Assembly (NCBI GenBank): GCA_964639175.1
Contig: CAZXCE010000431.1
Coordinates: 1 to 7,315 of the forward strand
Direction of reading: 5' to 3'
Origin: JACQXX01 sp964639175
GTDB taxonomy: Bacteria; Acidobacteriota; Blastocatellia; Chloracidobacteriales; Chloracidobacteriaceae
DNA length: 7,315 nucleotides
Shown: positions 1-6,588 of the stretch, piece after piece
Numbering within the stretch: the first letter of the stretch is position 1
Layout: the number at the start of each line of letters is the position of its first letter
Position numbers and translations under genes: made by a program
Notes under the pieces: generated by a model
Told to the model about the DNA's origin: nothing
Seen by the model: the letters and a program-made list of their open reading frames with translations, nothing else
Database searches by the model: none

Positions 1-1602
1 GCCCTCCGACAGGTGCTCCCGGAAGACTGGCGGAAATTGACTGACTCAGAACGCACTGAACGGCTCAATCAGGACATTGCCGCCCACCAACTGGCGGAAA
101 CCAGCCGCGCTAGCCGAAAACAGGCGATTGAGCAATCCCAGCACCGGATGGAACGGGCGCAGACTGCGATTCAAAAAACCACAACCGAGCTGGGCGTTGC
201 TGAGGAAAAACAACACGCTGCGCAACACGAAGCCGATCAGGCACGGCTGGTTATGGTTGAGCGGGAGGGACTGCTGCATCAGGCACAGCAGGTGTTTGAT
301 ACGACTCGGGGTAGCCTGGAGCGGGCCAGTGTGGCCACTGAACTCAAAAACCTGGCGCGGCGGGCATCCCGCCAGGAAGAACTCGAACAACGGCGGACAC
401 AGCTTGATCAAACGCTAGAAGCAGCCCAGAAAAAGTTACAGGCCGCCCAACAGCGAAAATCTGACCTGGAATCAGAGATTGCTGTTTACGAAGGTAAACT
501 GGCCGGGGCGAGCCAGCAACTTGAACACGTTGAGCAGGACCTGTTCAAAGTAACTGGTGGCCAGCCACTGGAAACACTTCTGGTACAGGTGACAGTCGAA
601 ATTGAAACTCTGGTTGAAGCTGAAAAACAAGCCCGTCAAACGCGGGATGCCGCCCAGACTGCGGTCCATCAAGCCGAAATCAAACTGAAAACGGCTGAAT
701 CTACGCACGAAAAAACATCAACCAAACAAAGTCAGTCCGCCGCCCATTTAACGGCGGCGCTCCGCAAGTACGGATTTTCTGATATTGGTGCCGCAACCGC
801 TGCTCAGTCAGGTGAGTCTGAACGTGAGGAACTCCGCCAGTCGCTGGAACAGTTTGAGACCGACCGGCGAAAAGTGAGTGAAGAGATCGAACGGCTGACC
901 CAGGAATTAAACGGTCGCGAGCCTGACATCACACCGCTGGCCGAGGCTGAAGCGGCGGTCAGTACCGCCGAAGCTGAATCAAGCCGTGCCCTGGCTGCCT
1001 TTGGCGCGGCTGACCGGGACGTCGAAGTCCTGAAACAGAAACATATCCAGTGGAAATATTTAACCACCGAAAAGCTGGAGAAAGAAAAGCGACATAGTCT
1101 GCTTTCGGAACTCAACAGCGTGCTCAAAGGCAATGCCTTTGTTGAATTTGTGGCTCAAGAGCGGCTGGTCGAAATGGCCCGTGATGCCTCGCTTCGATTG
1201 GGGCAAATTACCCGGCAGCGGTACACACTCGATGTCAACCACGAAAGCGAATTTGTCATCCGGGACAATTTTAGCGGTGGCCAGCGGCGGCCAGTCTCAA
1301 CGCTGAGTGGGGGGGAAACGTTTTTAACGTCACTGGCGCTGGCACTGGCGTTGTCGAGTCAGATTCAACTGCGAGGGCGGTTTCCGCTGGAATTCTTCTT
1401 TCTGGATGAAGGCTTTGGCACACTTGACCCTGAGTCGCTGGATCTGGCCTTTGGCAGCCTTGAATCCCTCGGGTCGCAAAACTTAATGGTTGGGTTGATT
1501 TCGCACGTTGCCGAACTGAAAGAGCGACTCCCACGGTGCCTGATTGTCAGCCCGGCCCAGGCCGCCGGGCAGGGAACTCAACTCAGGATCGAATTTGCTT
1601 GA
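1..1602 (+). CDS. sbcC: SbcC/Rad50-type exonuclease ATPase subunit, C-terminal part (5' end outside window)
   Basis: Large subunit of the SbcCD (Mre11-Rad50-like) nuclease, which opens and trims DNA ends and cleaves hairpins and palindromes with SbcD in the cytoplasm. The reading frame is open from base 1, so the GTG at 13 is only an internal valine and 533 residues are visible. The first about 345 residues are Glu/Gln/Ala/Lys-rich with heptad character, typical of the returning antiparallel coiled coil. The C-terminal ATPase lobe follows: signature motif LSGGETF at bases 1303-1323, Walker B FFFLDEG with Asp codon 1405 and Glu codon 1408, D-loop LDPESLD, and the H-loop histidine (ISHV) at codon 1504. 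No CxxC zinc hook occurs in the visible part. Since E. coli SbcC has a similar length after its hook, the hook probably lies just upstream. The 3' end overlaps the convergent kinase gene by 20 bp. The family call is firm; the sbcC symbol rests on the C-terminal lobe only. Confidence 0.93.
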   Translation, partial: ALRQVLPEDWRKLTDSERTERLNQDIAAHQLAETSRASRKQAIEQSQHRMERAQTAIQKTTTELGVAEEKQHAAQHEADQARLVMVEREGLLHQAQQVFDTTRGSLERASVATELKNLARRASRQEELEQRRTQLDQTLEAAQKKLQAAQQRKSDLESEIAVYEGKLAGASQQLEHVEQDLFKVTGGQPLETLLVQVTVEIETLVEAEKQARQTRDAAQTAVHQAEIKLKTAESTHEKTSTKQSQSAAHLTAALRKYGFSDIGAATAAQSGESEREELRQSLEQFETDRRKVSEEIERLTQELNGREPDITPLAEAEAAVSTAEAESSRALAAFGAADRDVEVLKQKHIQWKYLTTEKLEKEKRHSLLSELNSVLKGNAFVEFVAQERLVEMARDASLRLGQITRQRYTLDVNHESEFVIRDNFSGGQRRPVSTLSGGETFLTSLALALALSSQIQLRGRFPLEFFFLDEGFGTLDPESLDLAFGSLESLGSQNLMVGLISHVAELKERLPRCLIVSPAQAAGQGTQLRIEFA

Positions 1603-3118
1603 TAGTTGTTCGTAACTCTTTGCCCTCGTTGACTTCTTCAGACAGTGTTTTCGGTAAATTGAACAGCCGGTCTGGAGGTCCCCTCCGGGCAATTTCAAAC
1701 GGCGGGTTGTGCTCCTGGGATGTCGAAACAGATTGAAACGCCAGGATAATTTCCTGGGCAGTTGGTCGTTGCTCAGGTAACTTAAAGAGCATTCGCAAAA
1801 CCAGATCCTCAACTTCCAGTGGAACAAACGGGTTTATTCCCCGGAGTGGAGAGGGTTTCATAGTCAAATGCCAGGTGACGACCGAATACAGATCGGTTTT
1901 CACTGATTCAAACGGTAATTCACCACACAACATTTGATACAGGGTGATTCCCAGGCTATAGATATCAGATGGGCCGCCACACGGCGTCCCTTTGAGTCGT
2001 TCAGGCGACATATAGAGCGGGGTTCCGACAACATTTCCGGAAACCGTGAGTGTATTGAGAATATTTGCCCCTGAATTATCTTCAACCAGCCTCGCAATTC
2101 CAAAATCAACGACCTTGACGATTTCCCCTTCGTCCGACTGATGCAGCACAATATTGTCCGGTTTGATATCCCGGTGAACCAGTCCCATTTCGTGGGCTTT
2201 GAGCAGCAGGTTGCAGATTGGAGTGATGATTTCAGCACATCGCTGAACCGTCAGATGCGAAGATTCACTCAGTTCCTGGCTTAGGGTTTTGCCATTCAAC
2301 AATTCCATGACCAGATACGGGATCCCAGCCGATGTAATGCCAAAATCAAGCACCGAAACGGCATTTATATGTTGGATACGACAGGCTGCAATTCCTTCAC
2401 GGCGAAAGCGATCAACCTGTTTATCCGGAGACTGGAGGTTTGGTTCTGATGGGCGGAAGATTTTAATCGCCACGGGTCGTTGCAAGCCAATCTGTGTTGC
2501 ACGATAGACGGTTCCAAAGCCGCCCTCACCAATTTTTTGCTCAAGTTCATATTTGTTGTCGAAAATGGTTCCCTGTAACGCATTGGTGAACACACTAAAA
2601 TACAGGTCAATATGGCGTTGGGCCTGAACGAGTGCCTGATGGGATTTCACCAGTTCCTCGTGTTTGCTGGCCAGTTCTCGATTTTGTTGTTCCAGGCTAC
2701 GTTGACTGGCTTCCAGTTCCCGGCGCAATCGCTGGATGTTGAGTTGATTTTCAATCCGGGCAATGACTTCTTCCGCATGAAATGGCTTCATGATGTAGTC
2801 ATTTCCACCAGAACGGAAAGCTTCGACCTTTTCGTGAGGTTCGTGGAGTGCACTCAGAAAAATAACCGGGATTTTGGCCGTGCTCGTGTTTTTTCTTAAC
2901 TGGCAACACACTTCATAGCCGCTCAGATCAGGCATCATGATGTCAAGCAGGATTAAATCTGGGTGCGATTGGGAGACTTCGAAGAGGGCTTCTTGCCCGC
3001 TATGGGCGGCTCGCATCAGGTACCCGTGTTTGTTCAAAAGGGACGAGAGGATTTTGATATTGAGCGGGTTGTCGTCAACAACCAGGATCTCAGCTCTCTC
3101 CAAATTGATTATTTCCAT
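1583..3118 (-). CDS. Receiver domain-coiled coil-Ser/Thr protein kinase (paralog 1)
   Basis: A 511-residue soluble hybrid signalling protein. Residues about 10-125 form a CheY-like receiver: acidic pair D15/D16, phospho-acceptor D59 (LILLD), S89 and K111 (KPF). Residues about 125-170 are a Glu/Gln/Leu-rich coiled coil. A Hanks-type Ser/Thr kinase fills about 190-460: glycine loop GEGGFGTVY from G197, K219 in VAIK, E241 as candidate helix C glutamate, HRDIKPDN with catalytic D317, DFG at 338-340 and GTPLYMSPE closing the activation segment. All catalytic residues are present. No membrane segment, PASTA domain or DNA-binding domain is visible, so it should act in the cytosol. The tail from about 470 is poorly conserved. 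The ATG at 3118 matches the paralog's start residue for residue, but no clear Shine-Dalgarno precedes it. A 320-bp gap separates it from the upstream paralog, which suggests its own promoter. The cognate histidine kinase and the substrates are unknown. Confidence 0.95.
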   Translation of the reverse strand: MEIINLERAEILVVDDNPLNIKILSSLLNKHGYLMRAAHSGQEALFEVSQSHPDLILLDIMMPDLSGYEVCCQLRKNTSTAKIPVIFLSALHEPHEKVEAFRSGGNDYIMKPFHAEEVIARIENQLNIQRLRRELEASQRSLEQQNRELASKHEELVKSHQALVQAQRHIDLYFSVFTNALQGTIFDNKYELEQKIGEGGFGTVYRATQIGLQRPVAIKIFRPSEPNLQSPDKQVDRFRREGIAACRIQHINAVSVLDFGITSAGIPYLVMELLNGKTLSQELSESSHLTVQRCAEIITPICNLLLKAHEMGLVHRDIKPDNIVLHQSDEGEIVKVVDFGIARLVEDNSGANILNTLTVSGNVVGTPLYMSPERLKGTPCGGPSDIYSLGITLYQMLCGELPFESVKTDLYSVVTWHLTMKPSPLRGINPFVPLEVEDLVLRMLFKLPEQRPTAQEIILAFQSVSTSQEHNPPFEIARRGPPDRLFNLPKTLSEEVNEGKELRTTIKQIRS

Positions 3119-3438
3119 ACCAGACCATTCTTTTTGTTGGATTTATGGGAGTTCCTCTTTCAGGACAGGTAGGAGGAAAAACCTGGGCACTTACCAACCC
3201 ACTCTTCACACAACACAGCCGAGCAGACCTGTTGAAGACAATGAGTCAAATGATGCCGAAATTGAGGGAAATCCGTAGGAATCAAAAGGAGGCCGAATCC
3301 CAAACATCATATCAGAAAAAAGTGCAGAACGGCTGGTGGAAATTCCAGAAGGAAGGTGGTTGATCCAGAACCTGAATTTCTGGTGGTGGTGCCGGCTCAC
3401 AGGCTCCTCAACCAGACCCGGCGATGAGACACGTCCAG
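3119..3438. other. Gap between the two kinase paralogs, no gene seen
   Basis: This 320-bp stretch separates the stop of the upstream kinase from the start of the downstream one. I see no convincing gene, tRNA or long repeat. A small inverted repeat, CCAGAA at 3365-3370 and TTCTGG at 3378-3383 with a 7-nt loop, lies about 56 bp past the upstream gene's stop but has no following T tract, so I do not call a terminator. I found no good -35/-10 pair for the downstream kinase, although a gap this long leaves room for one. Confidence 0.5.
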
Positions 3439-5004
3439 TTATTTAACTGATTTTACATTTTCCTGAGTGATCGGGGTTGAGGGTTGCTGGTTGGTGGGGT
3501 GAGTTTGATGAGGTGGAAGAGACGTTTCCGACTCGTCTTCATCGAAATTTGGTGACAGGGTTGGGGGAAAATCAAAAAATGTCGCAACTGGGGTATCCGG
3601 AAGCTGGTCAACCATCTGATGGAGCGCTTCGGTCACTTCACGGGCGGTTGGCCGTAATTCCGGGTTTTTCAGCAACATGCGAAGGACAAGGTCTTCGAGT
3701 GGTTCAGGAATCAATGGATTGAAATCGCGTAATGGGCGCGGTTTTTGTGTCAAATGCCAGGCCACCAGGTTATAAAGTTCGGTTTTACTGGTTTCAAAGG
3801 GCAATCGTCCACACAGGATTTGATAGAGTGTGATCCCAAGACTGTAAATATCAGATTGAACCCCATAGACTGAGCCTTTCAACCGCTCTGGAGACATATA
3901 CACCGGAGTCCCAACCAGATTTCCGGTGATTGTCAAATTTGGTCGGTATTCAACTTCAGATGAGTCAACCAGCAGTTTGGCAATCCCAAAATCCACGACT
4001 TTAATGATTTCCACTCCATCAGACTGGTGGAGAAAAATATTATCCGGTTTGATGTCACGATGAACCATTCCCATTTCGTGGGCTTTGGTCAGTAAGTGGC
4101 CTACCGGGATTATCATTTCCGCACACCGCTTGATCGAAAGGGGTTTCTTCTCATCCAGTTCAGTGGCGAGCGTCCGGCCATTGAGCAGTTCCATGACCAG
4201 ATATGGAATCCCGGCTGCGGTAATCCCAAAATCAAGCACCGAAACCGCATTTGGATGCTGGATCCGGCAGGCGGAAATTCCTTCCATTCGAAATCGTTCG
4301 AGTTGGGCTTCAGGGGTTTGGGGGTACAAATCTGACGGACGGAAGACCTTGATGGCAACTGGACGTTGCAATTCAACCTGGGTCGCGCGATAGACGCTAC
4401 CGAACCCGCCTTCTCCGATTTTTTCTTCGAGCAAATACTTGTCGTCAAGAACAGTCCCCAGCAGTGCGTCGGTAAAGACCGAAAAAACCAGGTTGATGTT
4501 GCGGTGGGCTTTCATTAAAGCTCGTTGTGATTGCATCAATTCTTCATTTTTGCGGGCCAGTTCTTCATTGCGCCGTTCCAAATCAAGTTGCCGGGCCTCA
4601 AGCTCTTTCCGTAACGCCTGAATTCTCAACTGGCTTTCAATTCGGGCCATTACTTCCCGTGCATTGAAAGGTTTAGAAATGTAATCAGTGGCACCAACAT
4701 TGAATGCCTCGACTTTATCCAGTGGTTCATTGAGCGCGCTCAGAAAAATAATGGGTGTGTTTTGTGTGGCAAGATTAGCCCGAAGCAACCGACATACCTG
4801 ATAACCATCCATGCCAGGCATTAATACATCGAGCAACACCAGGTCCGGAGGAGTCTCCTGGGCCATTTTCAGTGCATCTGGTCCATTTGTGGAGGATCGA
4901 ACGGTAAATCCACGCCGCTGCAAAATTTCGACCAGCACTCGAATATTGAGTGCATTATCGTCAACCACAAGAATACTGGCCTGGGTTGTTTCACTGGTAC
5001 TCAT
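3439..5004 (-). CDS. Receiver domain-coiled coil-Ser/Thr protein kinase (paralog 2)
   Basis: A 521-residue sister of the neighbouring kinase with the same plan. Receiver at about 10-125: D15/D16, phospho-acceptor D59 (LVLLD), S89, K111. Coiled coil at about 125-170, with repeated NEEL words. Kinase at about 190-460: GEGGFGSVY, K219, candidate helix C glutamate E241, HRDIKPDN with D317, DFG 338-340, GTPVYMSPE. Key residues fall at the same numbers as in paralog 1 and no gap is needed up to about residue 460. I place the start at 5004 rather than the in-frame ATG at 5109 because GAGGAA (5011-5016) sits 6-8 nt before it, because MSTSETTQ then leads straight into the receiver, and because the alignment with paralog 1 begins there; the extra 35 residues are Arg-rich and unlike any domain. 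The tail from about 485 is acidic, then rich in Pro, Thr and Gln. It is probably cytosolic, with unknown input and targets. Confidence 0.95.
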   Translation of the reverse strand: MSTSETTQASILVVDDNALNIRVLVEILQRRGFTVRSSTNGPDALKMAQETPPDLVLLDVLMPGMDGYQVCRLLRANLATQNTPIIFLSALNEPLDKVEAFNVGATDYISKPFNAREVMARIESQLRIQALRKELEARQLDLERRNEELARKNEELMQSQRALMKAHRNINLVFSVFTDALLGTVLDDKYLLEEKIGEGGFGSVYRATQVELQRPVAIKVFRPSDLYPQTPEAQLERFRMEGISACRIQHPNAVSVLDFGITAAGIPYLVMELLNGRTLATELDEKKPLSIKRCAEMIIPVGHLLTKAHEMGMVHRDIKPDNIFLHQSDGVEIIKVVDFGIAKLLVDSSEVEYRPNLTITGNLVGTPVYMSPERLKGSVYGVQSDIYSLGITLYQILCGRLPFETSKTELYNLVAWHLTQKPRPLRDFNPLIPEPLEDLVLRMLLKNPELRPTAREVTEALHQMVDQLPDTPVATFFDFPPTLSPNFDEDESETSLPPHQTHPTNQQPSTPITQENVKSVK

Positions 5005-5010
5005 GAAAAA

Positions 5011-5016
5011 TTCCTC
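5011..5016 (-). promoter_or_regulatory. Shine-Dalgarno site that fixes the start of kinase paralog 2
   Basis: On the minus strand GAGGAA is followed by a T-rich 6-nt spacer and the ATG at 5004 (8 nt counted from GAGG). This supports the 521-residue form over the longer frame that opens at 5109. Confidence 0.7.
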
Positions 5017-5209
5017 GTCCTGAACGCGAATGAACCGCACAGGTCGAAACAGGCAACGTCTGGGGCGCCTGGTTGTTCTTGAAAGGGAATCGAAAGACAG
5101 GTCGAACATAAACAGTGACTGAGACGCCGATTTCTTTCAAGAATCTGATAAAACCTGGTTTTCAGGAAACTGGCTGATTCCGGGGAAGAACCAAACCCAA
5201 ACAGGGATG

Positions 5210-5256
5210 AAACAAAAATAGCCGTTAAGTTTCCGGTTTTCAAGAAACTTAACGGC
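5210..5256 (-). terminator. Rho-independent terminator, leftward transcription
   Basis: Perfect 13-bp inverted repeat: arm GCCGTTAAGTTTC at 5221-5233, 10-nt loop, complementary arm at 5244-5256. Reading the minus strand, the stem is followed at once by TATTTTTGTTT (5210-5220), a proper U tract; on the plus strand no T tract follows. It lies 174 bp past the HNH stop and 206 bp before the kinase start, so it should end transcripts coming from the HNH gene and insulate the kinase gene. Confidence 0.85.
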
Positions 5257-5282
5257 GACAGCAAGTGGGAGATGTAAAAACT

Positions 5283-5426
5283 GGGGTGGAAGACATCCAG
5301 CTCAGGGCTTGGGACTGAAGAAGTCGGGCTGAAGAAAACGGGCTGAAAAATAACCCAAGCCCTTCAACCCAAGCCCAAAGTCTCCAGCCCGACTTTTTCA
5401 GCCCGATGTCTTCCGCCCTGAATGTC
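5283..5426. repeat. Palindromic intergenic repeat with 14-nt period (element D)
   Basis: Eight 14-nt units run in one phase from 5315 to 5426. The first three begin CTGAA and end in GGG or CCC (CTGAAGAAGTCGGG, CTGAAGAAAACGGG, CTGAAAAATAACCC). The next five carry GCCC at positions 3-6 (for example CAGCCCGACTTTTT, CAGCCCGATGTCTT). The halves are reverse complements in several registers: 5322-5331 with 5385-5394 (10 nt perfect) and 5339-5350 with 5394-5405 (12 nt perfect). Outer arms 5284-5296 and 5406-5418 match at 12 of 13 positions. The array ends 3 bp short of the HNH stop codon, so it would be transcribed as that gene's 3' trailer and could fold into alternative hairpins. I do not recognise it as a named repeat family. 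Confidence 0.85.
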
Positions 5427-5429
5427 TTC

Positions 5430-5987
5430 TCATGCGACGCCTTCGGTCAATTCATCCAGGAAGAGATATTTTCTCCATTCTGGACGGGCTTCAGCCGCAT
5501 GTTGCAAAACGGCTGTATCCAGGTCGAACCAGAGGGCGCTTGGATTTGAGAGCAACGGCATTCTGGCTTCAGCCGGAGTCCGGTCTCCTTTTCGTTGGTT
5601 ACAGGGAACGCACGAGGTGCAGAGATTTTCTGGCACTGACCGTCCGCCACGAGACCGGGGCAGGATGTGGTCCAGCGTGAGGTCTGAGGCGGTTCCCTTC
5701 TCACCGCAGTACTGACAGCGGAAGCGGTCGCGAATGTAAATTTTCATTCGCAGGCTACCTGAGGCAGCCCGGCGCTTCCGGACGTTGATGTATTCAGACA
5801 ATCGAACCACCGACGGACAAGGAAACGTGTGGCGAACTGAGCGGAGGACGCGGTCTCCGTCAAACTCAACCACAATAGCTGCCTTGTTCCACACCAACCG
5901 AACTGCGCGTGGAAGCGTGACAGTACCAAGTGGCTCGTAGGAAGCGTTTAATAGCAGAACTTTCCTTTGTAGTTGCACACAGTGCAT
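5430..5987 (-). CDS. HNH endonuclease family protein
   Basis: A 185-residue protein of the widespread small bacterial HNH family (McrA-like, COG1403 type). The N-terminus carries the family's opening block LLNASYEPLG (about 12-21), followed by a basic stretch around 70-90. The HNH fold follows: zinc-type pair C91/C94, D106-H107 in LDHILPRSRGG, N121, second pair C126/C129, and N130 with K133 in CNQRKGDRTP. Metal and catalytic ligands therefore look intact. The C-terminal 40 residues (WFDLD, WRKYLFLDE) are typical of these proteins, whose cellular role is mostly unknown. The start is uncertain: AAAGGAG at 5989-5995 is only 1 nt from the ATG at 5987 but 10 nt from the in-frame GTG at 5978, which would give 182 residues. 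An extended -10-like site lies upstream and a terminator downstream, so it may be transcribed alone or by read-through from the tRNAs. Confidence 0.93.
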   Translation of the reverse strand: MHCVQLQRKVLLLNASYEPLGTVTLPRAVRLVWNKAAIVVEFDGDRVLRSVRHTFPCPSVVRLSEYINVRKRRAASGSLRMKIYIRDRFRCQYCGEKGTASDLTLDHILPRSRGGRSVPENLCTSCVPCNQRKGDRTPAEARMPLLSNPSALWFDLDTAVLQHAAEARPEWRKYLFLDELTEGVA

Positions 5988-6018
5988 TCTCCTTTCTGTA
6001 TTGAGTAACCAGTTTAAG

Positions 6019-6027
6019 ATTTTAGCA
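6019..6027 (-). promoter_or_regulatory. Candidate extended -10 promoter element for the HNH gene
   Basis: The minus strand reads TGCTAAAAT, that is TG, one base, then TAAAAT, 31 bp before the ATG at 5987. It lies between the 3' end of tRNA-Arg(TCT) and the HNH gene. No good -35 box stands 16-18 bp upstream, so the call rests on the extended -10 alone. Confidence 0.4.
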
Positions 6028-6043
6028 CAACCGTGCCGAAAAA

Positions 6044-6117
6044 TGAGCCGGACAGGATTCGAACCTGTGACGTGCCGTTTAGAAGACAGCAGCTCTTCTC
6101 CGCTGAGCTACCGGCCC
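6044..6117 (-). tRNA. tRNA-Arg (anticodon TCT)
   Basis: A complete 74-nt cloverleaf on the minus strand. Acceptor GGGCCGG pairs with CCGGCTC (one G-T pair), discriminator A. D stem GCTC/GAGC, anticodon stem GCTGT/ACGGC around loop CTTCTAA, T arm ACAGG-TTCGAAT-CCTGT. It reads AGA codons (and AGG by wobble). CCA is not encoded. A T5 run follows one base after the acceptor stem. It is the last tRNA of the cluster, 56 bp before the HNH start. Confidence 0.97.
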
Positions 6118-6122
6118 GTTCG

Positions 6123-6286
6123 GAATGAAGAATGAAGAATGAAAAAAGTGGTTAGTGGTTAGTGGTTAGTGATTAGTGATTAGTGGCTAGTGGTTAGAAA
6201 TCAATACTTTCGAGGAAGAACCAGGAGCCAAGAACTAGCCACTAACCGCTAACCACTAACCACTTCATTCTCAATTCTTCATTTAG
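6123..6286. repeat. Palindromic 7-nt-period array (element A) between the two tRNA-Arg genes
   Basis: Fills the spacer between tRNA-Arg(TCT) and tRNA-Arg(TCG). Seven AGTGGTT-type heptads run from 6147 to 6195 (AGTGGTT, AGTGATT and AGTGGCT variants). Four inverted heptads of AACCACT type run from 6237 to 6264. TGAAGAA heptads lie outside on the left (6126-6146) and CATTCTC/AATTCTT on the right (6266-6279); these are roughly complementary too. Counting in sevens from 6126, word boundaries stay in phase through the centre to 6286. The non-repetitive centre includes AAATCAATACTTTCGA (6198-6213). On either strand it could fold into one long imperfect hairpin. Confidence 0.88.
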
Positions 6287-6290
6287 AAAA

Positions 6291-6364
6291 AGGGCCAGGC
6301 AGGATTCGAACCTGCGACCACTTGTGTCGAAAACAAGCACTCTGGTCCGCTGAGTTACTGACCC
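6291..6364 (-). tRNA. tRNA-Arg (anticodon TCG)
   Basis: A complete 74-nt cloverleaf on the minus strand. Acceptor GGGTCAG/CTGGCCC (one T-G pair), D stem ACTC/GAGT, anticodon stem CTTGT/ACAAG around loop TTTCGAC, T arm GCAGG-TTCGAAT-CCTGC. It reads CGA and possibly other CGN codons. CCA is not encoded. Position 73 is T and is the first base of a T5 run, so the discriminator is U unless the 3' end is processed differently. Inverted copies of a palindromic repeat flank the gene. Confidence 0.95.
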
Positions 6365-6370
6365 GGATCG

Positions 6371-6480
6371 AATTAGTGATTAGTGATTAGTGGTTAGTAG
6401 TTAGTTCTTGGATCTTCTTCGAAAGTATTGATTTCTAACCACTAATCACTAGCCACTAACCACTAAAATGATTCTTCATT
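6371..6480. repeat. Palindromic 7-nt-period array (element B), inverted relative of element A
   Basis: Fills the spacer between tRNA-Arg(TCG) and tRNA-Val. Four heptads AGTGATT, AGTGATT, AGTGGTT, AGTAGTT occupy 6375-6402, and four inverted heptads (AACCACT, AATCACT, AGCCACT, AACCACT) occupy 6437-6464. Its centre, TCGAAAGTATTGATTT at 6419-6434, is the exact reverse complement of the centre of element A. Compared with A in the same orientation, B lacks one 7-nt unit on one side of the centre and has one more on the other, so the copies differ by whole heptads. Confidence 0.87.
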
Positions 6481-6487
6481 CAAGAGA

Positions 6488-6561
6488 TAGTCGGAGTGGG
6501 ACTCGAACCCACGACCCCCGGTTTGTAAGACCGACGCTCATTCCAACTGAGCTACCCGACT
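6488..6561 (-). tRNA. tRNA-Val (anticodon TAC)
   Basis: A complete 74-nt cloverleaf on the minus strand. Acceptor AGTCGGG/TCCGACT (an A-T pair at 1-72 and a G-T pair at 7-66), discriminator A. D stem GCTC/GAGC, anticodon stem TCGGT/ACCGG with a T-G outer pair around loop CTTACAA, T arm GTGGG-TTCGAGT-CCCAC. It reads GUA and probably other GUN codons. CCA is not encoded and no T run follows, unlike its neighbours. Confidence 0.96.
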
Positions 6562-6588
6562 GGAGAAAAAATCAAGAATTGACAAATC

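Noticed and set aside
3365..3383. Terminator after kinase paralog 2
   Set aside because: A 6-bp stem only, with no T tract on the minus strand.
5005..5109. N-terminal extension of kinase paralog 2 by 35 residues from an ATG at 5109
   Set aside because: Arg-rich, matches no domain, lacks a counterpart in the paralog, and the ATG at 5004 has a good Shine-Dalgarno.
5001..5264. 87-codon minus-strand ORF upstream of kinase paralog 2
   Set aside because: It overlaps the terminator hairpin and the kinase leader, and its sequence shows no domain-like features.
6123..6286. CRISPR array
   Set aside because: Units are only 7 nt, without unique spacers between conserved repeats, and the array is palindromic overall; no cas gene is near.
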